A DNA stretch of 64,000 bases from an uncultured Psychroserpens sp. (GTDB taxonomy: Bacteria > Bacteroidota > Bacteroidia > Flavobacteriales > Flavobacteriaceae). This document shows positions 17,301 to 28,000 of this stretch, piece by piece. Positions within the stretch are counted from its first letter, which is position 1. Every line of letters begins with the position of its first letter. The notes beneath the pieces are model-generated. The model did no database searches. It saw only the letters and a program-made list of their open reading frames with translations, and was not told where the DNA came from. A program made the position numbers and the translations under genes. Where the stretch lies: contig NZ_CANNDQ010000002.1 in NCBI RefSeq assembly GCF_947503375.1, forward strand, positions 521,182-585,181. The letters are read 5' to 3'.

Positions 17301-19169
17301 TTAATTATTAAGATTGTATGTGTAAATGGTTTTATCATTTGCTTTATAATATAGATAGCCACCAAACTCGTCAACTTGATACTCTGGTTTTTTATCTTTT
17401 AAAATGATTTCTTTTTCTACAACACCAGTATCCTTATTAACCTTCACCAAACCTACACCTTCATCAAGTTTAGTTAGTATAAATTGTGCGTTTTGTGTAG
17501 CTGATGTAGCCTTAAATCGTTTTAACATTTCTGCAACAGAAGCTCCAGAAGCGGCAGCCATACCATCTCCTAAATCTGCATAACGCTGACCTCTATCAGT
17601 GTAATTTCCCAATCGATTTCTATTTTGATTAGCAGCATCATAAGCTGCCATTGCCGTAGCAGCAGTAGCAACAGCAGTTACTCCAGCCAATATAGCTCCA
17701 AAAGCACTTTTGCCAGGAGCTCGGTGATATTCGTGCCATGAGGTCTCTCCTTGCCAGTCTAGAAGCATCATGTTTTGATCTGAGGTTAATAAGATTCCAC
17801 CAGCTCTCACCTCTACACTTGTAGGTGCTTCTTTTCCTTCAAAATCAGACTCAGCCAAAACACTTGCTTCTCCTGTATTAGCATCTATAGAAAACAACTC
17901 ATCATCTGCACTAATAAGATAGCGATCGTTTTTTGCGTCATAATCTGAACTCACAGCATCAGCTCTTTTATATTTTAATGGTTTTTTCCAAACCTGTTCT
18001 CCTGTTTCAAGGTTAACAATATTAGCATCCTCTGAGGTAATATAAATTAAACCTTGAGGTGTTTGAGCCATAGTTAAAATATTTTCCCCTGTTTTTAGTG
18101 GCTTCTTGAATAAGGTTTTACCATCATAAGAAATTTTATTGATGCCTCCAGAAGCAATACCAAATAAGATGCCATCTTCCATGATATAAAAATGTTGAAC
18201 ATACCCTTTTGTCTTAGGCGCTTTCTCCCATAAATCTGCTCCAGTAGAAGCACTAAACATTGTTATTTTAGATTCTGAAGCTGCTGCAAAAGTACCACTG
18301 CCTCCTACTACATTACTCACTACTGCTAAGCCTTGTGGCAAGATTTGAAAATTAGCTACAGATCCTTTTACTTTTCGTTCATCACCCCAAGCTTCACTAC
18401 CATTAGCATTGATTTTATAGATTCTTGTGTTTTTACCATTGGTAGTTGCTGCAAAAGCATAAATATCGGTTTCAGATTCATTGTTAGTCATCCAATTTAC
18501 ATTCTTTACTTTATTCTGCCATAGCGTTTCACCAGATTTAGTTTTTGCTAAAATACCTTGACTTGTTGGTATTAATAATTTGTCTTTTAATAATAATGGT
18601 CTTCCAGTTACCATAAAGGTTTTCATGGTAACTTTTGTAGGATCAACTAGATTAAACCTGTAATCTTCTGCGCCAGTATTTAAATCATAAACAGCAACAG
18701 CGCTAGCATATTTTTCATTTGCTCTTCGTTGCCCGCTAACGACTAATTTGTTTTGCGGCATCATCACGTCACAAGTATAAACTTGTTTCCAACCATTATC
18801 TTCAGTACTGAATAGTTTCTTTCCAGACATGTAATCTATAACTGCTTTCTTAGTTGATAAATTAGCAAAACCTGTTTGGCCAATAATTACGTATGGTGCT
18901 TGAGGTACGAAAAATAATTCTTCAGGCTTAACACGACCATAGTCAGTAAAATTGAATAACAAATTATCTTCGCCAGGCTTTATACCAACTAAGCCGTCAT
19001 TGGTTGCTACTACCACAGTTCCTCCTTCGGTAATAGTCATCTCATTAATCTTTGCTCCTAATTGATAGTTATGATCTGGGGCTTCTGCTTTTTGAGCACT
19101 TAGTAAAGTTGCATTCATTACGAATACAACTAGTACTAAATTTTTCAATTGAATTAATAGCGTTTTCAT
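17301..19169 (-). CDS. Exported PQQ-like beta-propeller repeat protein
   Basis: A 622-residue protein with a signal peptide (about 1-26, ending TLLSAQ). The body contains repeated propeller blades of the PQQ/quinoprotein type, each a pattern of Gly-x-x-x-W or TGAxxW turns (ASTGADLWEK, KSGETLWQNK, ETGEQVWKKP, NTGEASVLAE). A Gly/Ala-rich segment (about 490-520, GAILAGVTAVATAATAMAAY) interrupts the repeats and may be a membrane or linker helix. No catalytic or PQQ-ligand residues can be asserted. It lies 12 bases after the lipoprotein gene and probably shares its promoter, placing it in the presumed response-regulator regulon. Confidence 0.8.
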   Translation of the reverse strand: MKTLLIQLKNLVLVVFVMNATLLSAQKAEAPDHNYQLGAKINEMTITEGGTVVVATNDGLVGIKPGEDNLLFNFTDYGRVKPEELFFVPQAPYVIIGQTGFANLSTKKAVIDYMSGKKLFSTEDNGWKQVYTCDVMMPQNKLVVSGQRRANEKYASAVAVYDLNTGAEDYRFNLVDPTKVTMKTFMVTGRPLLLKDKLLIPTSQGILAKTKSGETLWQNKVKNVNWMTNNESETDIYAFAATTNGKNTRIYKINANGSEAWGDERKVKGSVANFQILPQGLAVVSNVVGGSGTFAAASESKITMFSASTGADLWEKAPKTKGYVQHFYIMEDGILFGIASGGINKISYDGKTLFKKPLKTGENILTMAQTPQGLIYITSEDANIVNLETGEQVWKKPLKYKRADAVSSDYDAKNDRYLISADDELFSIDANTGEASVLAESDFEGKEAPTSVEVRAGGILLTSDQNMMLLDWQGETSWHEYHRAPGKSAFGAILAGVTAVATAATAMAAYDAANQNRNRLGNYTDRGQRYADLGDGMAAASGASVAEMLKRFKATSATQNAQFILTKLDEGVGLVKVNKDTGVVEKEIILKDKKPEYQVDEFGGYLYYKANDKTIYTYNLNN

Positions 19170-19181
19170 TATAAGTCGGCT

Positions 19182-19727
19182 TTAGTTTTCTTGTTTATTC
19201 AAATCGAAAGAGCCATCAGTAATTGTTTTTACTGAATTATCTCCGTTCACATTCTTGCATGTAAAATCGAATGTACCTTTTACTTTAGTATCTGTTTCTT
19301 CAGAGACTCTTAGTTCTCCAACCATAGTATCATCATAAGGTGCTTGCCAAATCTCTTGAGTTGTGTTTTGCGGATTATTGATATCTACGTCTACTTCAGT
19401 ATAAGAGGCACTATTAAAAATATTAGCACCTCCACCAATAGGATAAGTGCCAGTACCAGTATATCCAACTATCGTAAATGCAAATGCATTACCATCGCTA
19501 TTGGTAGCTATAATAACTAAATTTTGTTGACCACCTGCATTTGCAATTGTTGCTGAAGATGAAATCTCCATAGATTGGTAAGATGTGCCATTCACTTTGG
19601 CCACTAATACTCCAGAAGGCACATTTTGTGGTGTCTCTCCTCCACCATCGTCATCACTTGAACATGATGTAAATGTTACTGATGTTATTGTCATTATAAG
19701 TAACATGAATTGTTTTAAATGTCTCAT
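19182..19727 (-). CDS. Small secreted lipoprotein (DUF6252-like), unknown function
   Basis: A 181-residue lipoprotein: signal sequence with lipobox ending FTSC (Cys22), followed by an Asp/Gly linker (SSDDDGGG) as is usual for Bacteroidota surface lipoproteins. The mature part is beta-rich: VNGTSYQSMEI, TIVGYTGTGTYPIGG, KVKGTFDFTCKN. It resembles DUF6252-type domains, but the match is by memory of pattern only. Start chosen at the ATG at 19727, which gives the lipobox; an upstream in-frame ATG (19790) would add 21 residues ahead of the signal. The upstream region has a perfect palindrome. First gene of a unit with the propeller gene. Confidence 0.78.
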   Translation of the reverse strand: MRHLKQFMLLIMTITSVTFTSCSSDDDGGGETPQNVPSGVLVAKVNGTSYQSMEISSSATIANAGGQQNLVIIATNSDGNAFAFTIVGYTGTGTYPIGGGANIFNSASYTEVDVDINNPQNTTQEIWQAPYDDTMVGELRVSEETDTKVKGTFDFTCKNVNGDNSVKTITDGSFDLNKQEN

Positions 19728-19789
19728 TGTTGATATAGTTTTTATGGTTAATAACGAGACAAATTTGATGTAAAACGGAAGGAAAATCA

Positions 19790-19807
19790 ATACGACAGAT
19801 GTCGTAT
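19790..19807. promoter_or_regulatory. Perfect palindrome upstream of the lipoprotein gene
   Basis: ATACGACA-GA-TGTCGTAT is a dyad-symmetric 18-bp site 62 bases upstream of the ATG at 19727. A near-consensus -7 box, CAAATTTG (19760-19767), lies so that the palindrome centre would fall about 45 bases before the start of transcription, where an activator usually sits. A degenerate copy lies ahead of the response regulator gene (13201-13218). Confidence 0.6.
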
Positions 19808-19859
19808 ATTTTTAAAAACTACTGAAAATTAACACTTTATGAAATCGCAAATCAAAAAG

Positions 19860-20810
19860 TCAAAATCGAATATGTTTGTGAATTGATTGAATTTCAACTT
19901 GCTTTTTAGTTAGCTTTTGAAGAAAGGCTTGATGTGCTTCAGAATTTGGATTGAATGGTCGATGTAATAATCCTTTTTGAATAGCATCAATTTCAGTCAT
20001 AGTGAGTTGTGCTTCACTAGAAATCCATACCTTCTTAAAGGCATTCCAAATATAATTAATGGCTGTTTGGTTAGGATGTAACATATCTTCGTCATAAAAA
20101 CGATAATCTCTTAACTCATCCATCATGATTTCATAAGACGGAAAATAATACAGCTGATGTCGTGAATCAACAACTTGATGAATAGCAGTAATTAAATGAG
20201 ATTTACTAAGTGTATTTTCTACAAAGCCATCTTTAACATGTCGAATTGGAGAAACTGTAAACAGTATTGAAACTTCCGGATTTATACTTTTTAACAAAGT
20301 AATCATTCTATCTAGAGATGCTAGGATTGTTTTAGGTGATAACAACTCTTTTAAAAATTTCTTCTGAGGAACCTTGTGGCAATTGGCTACATATTTATCT
20401 GATTCTATATATCTGTATGCCCAAGCCGTACCTAAAGTAATAATAAGATGAGTAGCTTCATTTAAGTGCTTTAACGTTTGTTTTACGTTGGTATTTAAAT
20501 TGAAAAGTAAATGTTCTTTTGACGAGTCACTTAGTTTTGAATGTGCCTCAAAGCAATGCCATTGTTCATTATGCAAAAACACATCAGCTTTGGTATATAC
20601 CTTTTTATTGATACTATTGCTTATCAGATTTTCAATTGCTAATGGGTGAAATAAAATTCCGAATGGATTCTTGAATTCTCGAAATTTAAAATAGGTGAAC
20701 TTATCAGTAATATGTTCAGCAAAACATGAGCCTAACAAAACAATTTTAGATTGATAATCTATTTGATTATGTTGTTGTTTAGAAAGCAGAATTTTAGTCT
20801 GAAGATCCAT
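19860..20810 (-). CDS. GSCFA domain protein
   Basis: A 316-residue protein with the name-giving motif VLLGSCFAEHITDKF (about 24-38), then NPFGILFHP and LIITLGTAWAYRY, and near the end DEDMLHPNQTAINYIW, matching the GDSL/SGNH-like pattern of nucleophile Ser and late Asp-x-x-His. GSCFA proteins are thought to be SGNH-fold hydrolases, possibly acting on polysaccharide or lipid esters; no substrate is known. No signal peptide, so likely cytosolic. It is 71 bases downstream of the TPR gene and in the same direction. Confidence 0.9.
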   Translation of the reverse strand: MDLQTKILLSKQQHNQIDYQSKIVLLGSCFAEHITDKFTYFKFREFKNPFGILFHPLAIENLISNSINKKVYTKADVFLHNEQWHCFEAHSKLSDSSKEHLLFNLNTNVKQTLKHLNEATHLIITLGTAWAYRYIESDKYVANCHKVPQKKFLKELLSPKTILASLDRMITLLKSINPEVSILFTVSPIRHVKDGFVENTLSKSHLITAIHQVVDSRHQLYYFPSYEIMMDELRDYRFYDEDMLHPNQTAINYIWNAFKKVWISSEAQLTMTEIDAIQKGLLHRPFNPNSEAHQAFLQKLTKKQVEIQSIHKHIRF

Positions 20811-20881
20811 TACTATAAGGTTTCAAAAGGTATGTATTAATACCAGTAAAGATAAGCAAGTAGATATAAAACTAATATAAC

Positions 20882-21838
20882 TTAGAGCGCTAAAATAGTA
20901 TTCTTCTCTTTTTTAAATGGTTCTATCCTCGGCAATTCTTCAATAGCAAGATCTATATATTTTAATGCTTTTGTCTTATTTCCTTTGTGCTTGTAGATTT
21001 GGGCTAATCTGTAATTAGCCCAAGCTTTCGGTACGCCATCAGCAGCAGAGTAATTATTAATGTAGGTGATTAAACACTTTTCTCCTTTATCTAATTGTAC
21101 ATTATATTCTGCCGCTACTTTACCAATTTGATAGTGCAACGCATTACGATTGTATTTTTGCTGTGCTGCTTCTATAGTTGAAATGGCTTTATTAGGTTGT
21201 TCTTGTGATTCATAGTGCTTTGTCAATTTATCAAAGCATGTAAGTGAACCACCAATTGTAACTGCTTTTTTATAATAGCTTTCTGCTAATTCAGGTTCAT
21301 CATCATATTCATAGATATACCCTTTAGCTAGATAGCCGTCTACTTTTGAAAGTGCTTCTAATTCTTCAGCATACTTAAGAGACTTGTTTTTACTTCCACC
21401 TACAATTCCAGGCAATTGCATATATAGCTCTACCAAAGCCCAGCGTGTGTCTATGTGAGTTGGATCTAATTCTGCAGCAGTTAAAAATGCTTTTTTAATA
21501 TCGCCAATAATTCCTAGAGCACTTATTTTACTTATAGTTAAAGCTTTCATCCCTAATGCACCTCCATACTTGTAATGATAATTAGCAACATTGGGTTTAA
21601 TCTCTACTAATTTTTTATATTCAGTTATTGCTTCATCCCATTTACGCTGTTGCCCATAAGTATCTCCAAGCAATTCAATACCTTCAACATCATTGGGATG
21701 GGTATCAACATATTCTACTAACAACGATTCTGCCTTTGCAAACTTATTACTCTCAAGTAACTGCTTAATACTTATAATAGAAGACGATTGTCCAAAGCTT
21801 ATTAAAGGGATAAAGAAAAGGATATATATAAATTTCAT
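20882..21838 (-). CDS. Exported TPR protein
   Basis: A 318-residue protein with a signal peptide (1-16, MKFIYILFFIPLISFG) followed by TPR-type helical repeats throughout: GDTYGQQRKWDEAITEYKKL, YIYEYDDEPELAESYYKKAV, YRLAQIYKHKGNKTKALKYI. No enzymatic domain. It is divergent from the giant A2M gene with a 178-base shared upstream region, which includes a 7-bp hairpin (ATACCAA/TTGGTAT, 21860-21880). TPR proteins of this kind usually scaffold envelope complexes; the partner is unknown. Confidence 0.8.
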   Translation of the reverse strand: MKFIYILFFIPLISFGQSSSIISIKQLLESNKFAKAESLLVEYVDTHPNDVEGIELLGDTYGQQRKWDEAITEYKKLVEIKPNVANYHYKYGGALGMKALTISKISALGIIGDIKKAFLTAAELDPTHIDTRWALVELYMQLPGIVGGSKNKSLKYAEELEALSKVDGYLAKGYIYEYDDEPELAESYYKKAVTIGGSLTCFDKLTKHYESQEQPNKAISTIEAAQQKYNRNALHYQIGKVAAEYNVQLDKGEKCLITYINNYSAADGVPKAWANYRLAQIYKHKGNKTKALKYIDLAIEELPRIEPFKKEKNTILAL

Positions 21839-22016
21839 AATAGTATTTGGGCAAAATCTATACCAATAATTTCTTGGTATTATTTTTGATTTTCAAGGTA
21901 TAAAGATAATGTGTTTAACTCTAAAATTCATAACTTCACTCAACCAAACGGCACAATAACTAATTTGTTGTTTTTTAGACGAAGTTTTGAGTTTAAATTA
22001 CACGAAAACTGAAATT

Positions 22017-25000
22017 ATGAAGCTAATACTAAACATGTTAATGATACTATGTTTTGCTAATTTTACTAATGCTCAAACTCCTCAAGATTATTCAAAATTG
22101 TGGAAAGAAGTAAACGATCTTGAAAATGAAGGTTTGCCAAAATCAGCCTTAAAAATTGTTGACACCATTGAAAAAGAAGCTGTTGAAAGTAATAATTCGC
22201 CACAACAGATAAAAGCGCTACTCTACCGAAGTAAATATGCATTAATTCTAGAGGAAGATGCGCAATATAACATTATCAATGATTTTAAAGTTGCCATTTC
22301 AAACAGCCAATCACCTACAAAAAATGTATTACAAAATGTATTAGCAACTTTATATTGGCAATATTTCAATCAAAATAGATGGAAATTTTATAATCGTACA
22401 AAAACCAGTACTAAAGTAGATGAAATTGATTTTAGAACTTGGGATTTACAAACCTTATTTGACGAAATACATAAGTATTATGAGCAATCGTTAGCCAATG
22501 GCTTAATACTACAGCAGACCGATTTAAAAGATTATGAAGCTATCATACACACTCAAAAGGGATCAAAAACACTTAGACCAACACTTTACGACCTACTTGC
22601 ACATAATGCACTTCAATTTTATAAGACCAATGAAAATAACATCACTAAACCTGCTTATAAATTTGAAATCGATGATCCAAAATTAATACAATCTGCTAAC
22701 TTGTTCTCAAGAATGCCAATTGCATCTAAAGATGCTTCGTCGTTGCAGTTGAAAGCTTTAAAAATCTATCAAAGCCTAATTAAGTTTCATCTTAAAGACA
22801 ATACACTTGAAGCATTAGTTGATGTAGATATTGAGCGTTTAAATTACGTATATCAGAATGCTACTTTTGATAACAAACAAGAACTATTTCTCAATTCTCT
22901 AAATGTAGAACGTGAAAAATGGAGTAATATAAACGCCAAAGTTGTTACTTTATATGATCATGAAATTGCAAAAATATATCAAACGCTAGGTTACACATAC
23001 CAGCCCAAAACCAATGAAACACATCGCTGGAAACTAAAAAAGGCCCTTGAAGTTTGTGATATAGCAATTAGTAGGTTTCCAAATAGTAAAGGTGCAGATA
23101 AATGCAGAATATTAAAAGCACAGGTCTTATCACAATCACTTCAAATCATCTCTGAAGATGTGGTGCCAATACAAACGAATGCGTTAGCATTAATTAGATA
23201 CAAAAACATAGATGCTATCAATTTTAAAATTGGTATAGTAAGCAACAAGGAGCTTGAGATTCTACGTAAATTCAATACAGCTTCCGAGCATCAAAAGATT
23301 CTTTCTAAAATGAAAGTTATTCATAGTTGGACTTCCAATCTAAAAAATGAAAACGATTATCAACAACATGCAACAGAGATTGCTATTCCTAAACTAAATA
23401 ACGGACGCTATATCATTTACGGGCAAGTAGAAGGGAGTGCTAACACATACATGTTTAAAGAATTACAAGTCTCTAATATTGCATACGCCTTAAAAGAGCA
23501 AAAAGGTAGTGCAACTTATCAAGTTGTTAATAGACTTAATGGAAAACCTATTGCAAATGCACAAATTGAATATACTTACAGAAAAAGTTATAAAGATGTT
23601 TACAAGACTGAGAAGCACAGTACAAATAACAATGGTGAATTCACAATTTCAAGAAAAAGATATACTCGTGATCATGCCAAATTAGATATAAAAACAGACG
23701 CAGATCATGCTTTATTTGAAAACTTATATTTAAGTCGTTACTATAATTATGGCGACGATAAACCTGATTATCCAACGTATAAAGGGTTTTTGTTTTCTGA
23801 CCGAAGTATATACAGACCTGGACAACCGCTATATTTTAAAGGTATTGTTATGCGTACAGATGAAAGCAGATCTGAAGTTTCTGCAAATCAATATGTAGAT
23901 GTTTTCCTATATAACACTAATGGCGAGGAGGTTAGTAAGCTTAACCTAAAAACGAATGCTTATGGTTCTATCTCAGGTGAGTTCATTATACCTAATGATG
24001 GCTTGACCGGTAATTTTTCAATTAGAATGCAAGGGAAACATGACCTCAACACGTATCACTCATTTTCAGTTGAAGAATACAAACGTCCAAAATTTGAAGC
24101 TGAATTTTCACCAGTTTCAAAAACATATAAGGTTAATGATACGATTACAGTAGATGGTAATGCTATTGCTTATGCGGGAAGTAGTATTACTGATGCCAAA
24201 GTGGTATATCGTGTACACCGAAAGGTACAATACCCAAGATGGTATTATCGGTACAGACCATATTTTAATAGTGAGCCTCAAGAAATAACTCATGGTGAGA
24301 CCACTACTGACAGCAATGGTAATTTCAAAATAGACTTTAAAGCCATTCCTGATGAAAGTATAGACAAAAGTGCTTTACCTAAATTTAGTTATGAAGTGAC
24401 AGCAGATATCACAGATATAAATGGAGAAACAAGAAGCGCAACCACTATAGTTAATGTTGGTTATCATGCGTTGATTGCTTCAATTGGTGCTGCAAATCAC
24501 CTAGAAAAAAACAGTAAAGATCATAAGATTTCTATTGATACTAGAAATCTCAATGGAGAAGAAGTTTCAGCAAAAGGAACTATTAAGATTTATAAATTAT
24601 TAGCTCCTGAAACCGTATTAAGAGACAGACCTTGGGCTGCTCCAGATTATCAAGAGTTTACTAAAGACAATTTTAAAGCATTGTTTCCATATGAAGCCTA
24701 CAAAAATGAACATGATAGCAACCAATGGAAAAAAGGTGAACTAGTCTTCTCTGATTCATTCGATACTGAAGCTTCAAAAGAACTTAAACTTGGCAAGATC
24801 AAACGCTGGGCATCTGGAAAATATGCTATTGTACTAGAGTCTGAAGACCGTTTTGGGCAAACTGTAAAAGACGAAATACAAACTTTGGTATATAGCACTA
24901 AAGACCAAACATTAGCAGATAATCAATTGTTTGAGCTTAACACCAATAAAACCGAATATGCAATTGGTGATATCGTAGAACTTACACTTGGTAGTGCTGC

Positions 25001-28000
25001 TTCTAACCTAAATATTACATTAGAGATCGAGAAGAACAAAAAGATCATTAGAAAACAAGTTATCGCTTTAAGTGATGAAAAAAAGTCAATTACAATTCCT
25101 GTTACCAAAGAAGATCTAGGTGGTTTTGTAGTGCATTATCTTTATGTGTATCAAAACAGTTTCAGAAAAGGAACATTGAATATTTCGGTACCTTACCCAA
25201 AAACCGACCTAGAGATTGAAACACTCACGTTTAGAGATAAGCTTCAACCAGGGACAGATGAGACTTGGAGTTTCAAAATTAAAGGCTCAAAAGGTGATAA
25301 AGTAGCTGCCGAAGTATTAGCTAGCATGTATGATGCTTCTTTAGATCAATTTAAACCACATAACTGGAGTTTTAATCCCATTCAGCAACCAACATACTAC
25401 TCGAGATACAGTATAACTGCTGATAAGAATTTTAGAACAGATCCATTTAGAATTGAAAACTTACAGTATAGTTCGGCAAATTATAGCGTACAAAATTATG
25501 ATCGATTAAATTTATTTGGACTTGATTTTAGTAGTTATTATTATGCTAGACAAAGATACCTTAGAAGTTTAAAAAAATCTATCCCTTCTACTTATGTAGG
25601 AAAAAAATCTTCTACCGTAAAAGAAGGGTTTATAAATGGTACTGTAACAGACGGTGAGGGCTTACCTCTTCCTGGTGTGAATGTAATAATTAAAGGCTCT
25701 TCTAGAGGTGTTCAAACTGACTTTGACGGACAATTTTCAATAGAAGCTGCTAAAGGAGAAATATTGGTGTTCAGTTTTATTGGATTGAATGAATTGAAAA
25801 TCCATCTTTCTGAAGATAATTATTACGCTGTTACACTCAATGAAGACAACGCGCTTTTGGATGAAGTAGTAATATCGGCTTATAGTACTACTAAATCTTC
25901 AAATAGAAGCGTAGATCCAGTAGGTTATGAAGCAGAAGAACTAGATGATAGCATCCAATTGGATACACTAGAAGAACAAGTTTCAGGCTTAAATGTAGCT
26001 TCTGTATCAAAAGAATCTGGGCAAAAAAATGAAGACCAACTAAACTTTGATAATGTCAAAATTCGTAAAAACCTTCAAGAAACTGCTTTTTTCTTTCCAC
26101 AGTTACAAACTAACAATGAAGGTCATGTGAGTTTTAGCTTCACAACACCAGAAGCTTTAACACAATGGAAATTACAATTGTTGGCACACACCTCAACGCT
26201 AGAAAGCACTACTACATCATTAGAAACCGTTACGCAAAAAGAACTTATGGTCTTGCCAAATGCACCTCGTTTCTTACGTCAAGGCGATATCGTTTATTTA
26301 AGTACTAAGATTGCTAACCTTACCGATAAAGCATTATCGGGACAAGCAAAACTTAAGCTTACAGATGCAATTACAAATGAAGACATTACTTCAAAAGTAC
26401 TCGTGTTAGAAACGACTTCAAATCCGTCAAATAGAAAATTTGCTGATGAAATTGAGGACTTTACTGTAGCAGCAAAAGGCAACACACAAGTAACATGGAT
26501 ATTATCAATAACAAACGATATAAATGCTGTTCAGTATGAGATCGTAGCTAAATCTGGTAATTTTAGTGATGGCGAACTACATGCACTTCCAGTATTAACT
26601 AATAGAATGTTGGTGACCGAAACCTTACCAATGTGGATTAAAAGTAATGAATCAAGAACATTCACTTTAGACAAACTTAAAACAAGTACCTCAACCACAC
26701 TTAAACATCATAAACTTACTTTGGAGATGACTAGCAATCCTGCTTGGTATGCTGTACAAGCGCTGCCTTATTTAATGGAATATCCTTATGAATGTAACGA
26801 ACAAACCTTTAGTCGTTATTATGCTAATGCATTGGCAAGTCATATAGCAAATAGCAATCCAAGAATTCAGGAGGTGTTTAAACAATGGGCATCACTAGAT
26901 GTATTAATGAGTAACCTCGAAAAAAATCAAGAATTAAAATCCTTATTAATACAGGAAACACCTTGGTTACGAAATGCACAGAGCGAAACCGAACAAAAAA
27001 AGCGCATTGCATTGCTATTTGATCTAAATAAGATGAATCGTGAACTTAAATCTGCTAAACGTAAATTAAAGAACGCTCAATTATCAAATGGTGGATGGGC
27101 TTGGTTTAAAGGAGGAGATGCAAACCGATACATCACACAACATATCATTACTGGTTTTGGTCACCTTAGTAAATTAGGCGTTGCAACAACTGAGGATACT
27201 AAAATGATCAACAGTGCTATCAATTATCTTGATATCAAATTTATTGAAGAGTACAACGACATAAAAAAGTATAATCCAAATGCAGATCTATCTAAAGATC
27301 ATTTAAGCTACACACAATTACACTATTTGTACATGCGTAGCTTCTATCCAGAAAATAAACCTTCAAAAGAGGTTCAAGGCATAATGGATTATTACCAAAT
27401 TCAAATTCAAAAATATTGGTTAAAGCGTTCATTATATGCTAAAGGTCTAATGGCTCTAGTCACTCATAGAATGCAAGACATAACGACATCAAAAAAGATT
27501 TTGAATTCATTACAAGAAACCAGTATCACATCGGAAGAGCTAGGCATGTATTGGAAAGAAAACACAAGCTCTTGGTATTGGTATCAAGCACCTATAGAAA
27601 CACAAGCATTATTAATTGAAGCATTTTCAGAAATAGAGAATGACACAAAAACCATTGATAATTTAAAAATCTGGTTGCTTAAAAACAAGCAAACCAATCA
27701 ATGGAAGACTACTAAAGCTACTACTGAAGCTGTATATGCTTTATTACTTCAAGGTAGTGATTGGCTAAGCGTTACTGATATGGTCGATGTGGTTATAGGT
27801 GGGAAAGAAATTGCGCCATCAAAACTTGAAGACGTAAAAGTAGAAGCTGGTACTGGATACTATAAAACGTCATGGACAGGTTCAGCTATAAATCCTGCCA
27901 TGGCAACTGTTCAGCTCACAAAAAAAGGAGATGGCATTGCTTGGGGAAGTTTATACTGGCAATACTTTGAAGATTTAGATAAGATCACATCTGCCGAAAC

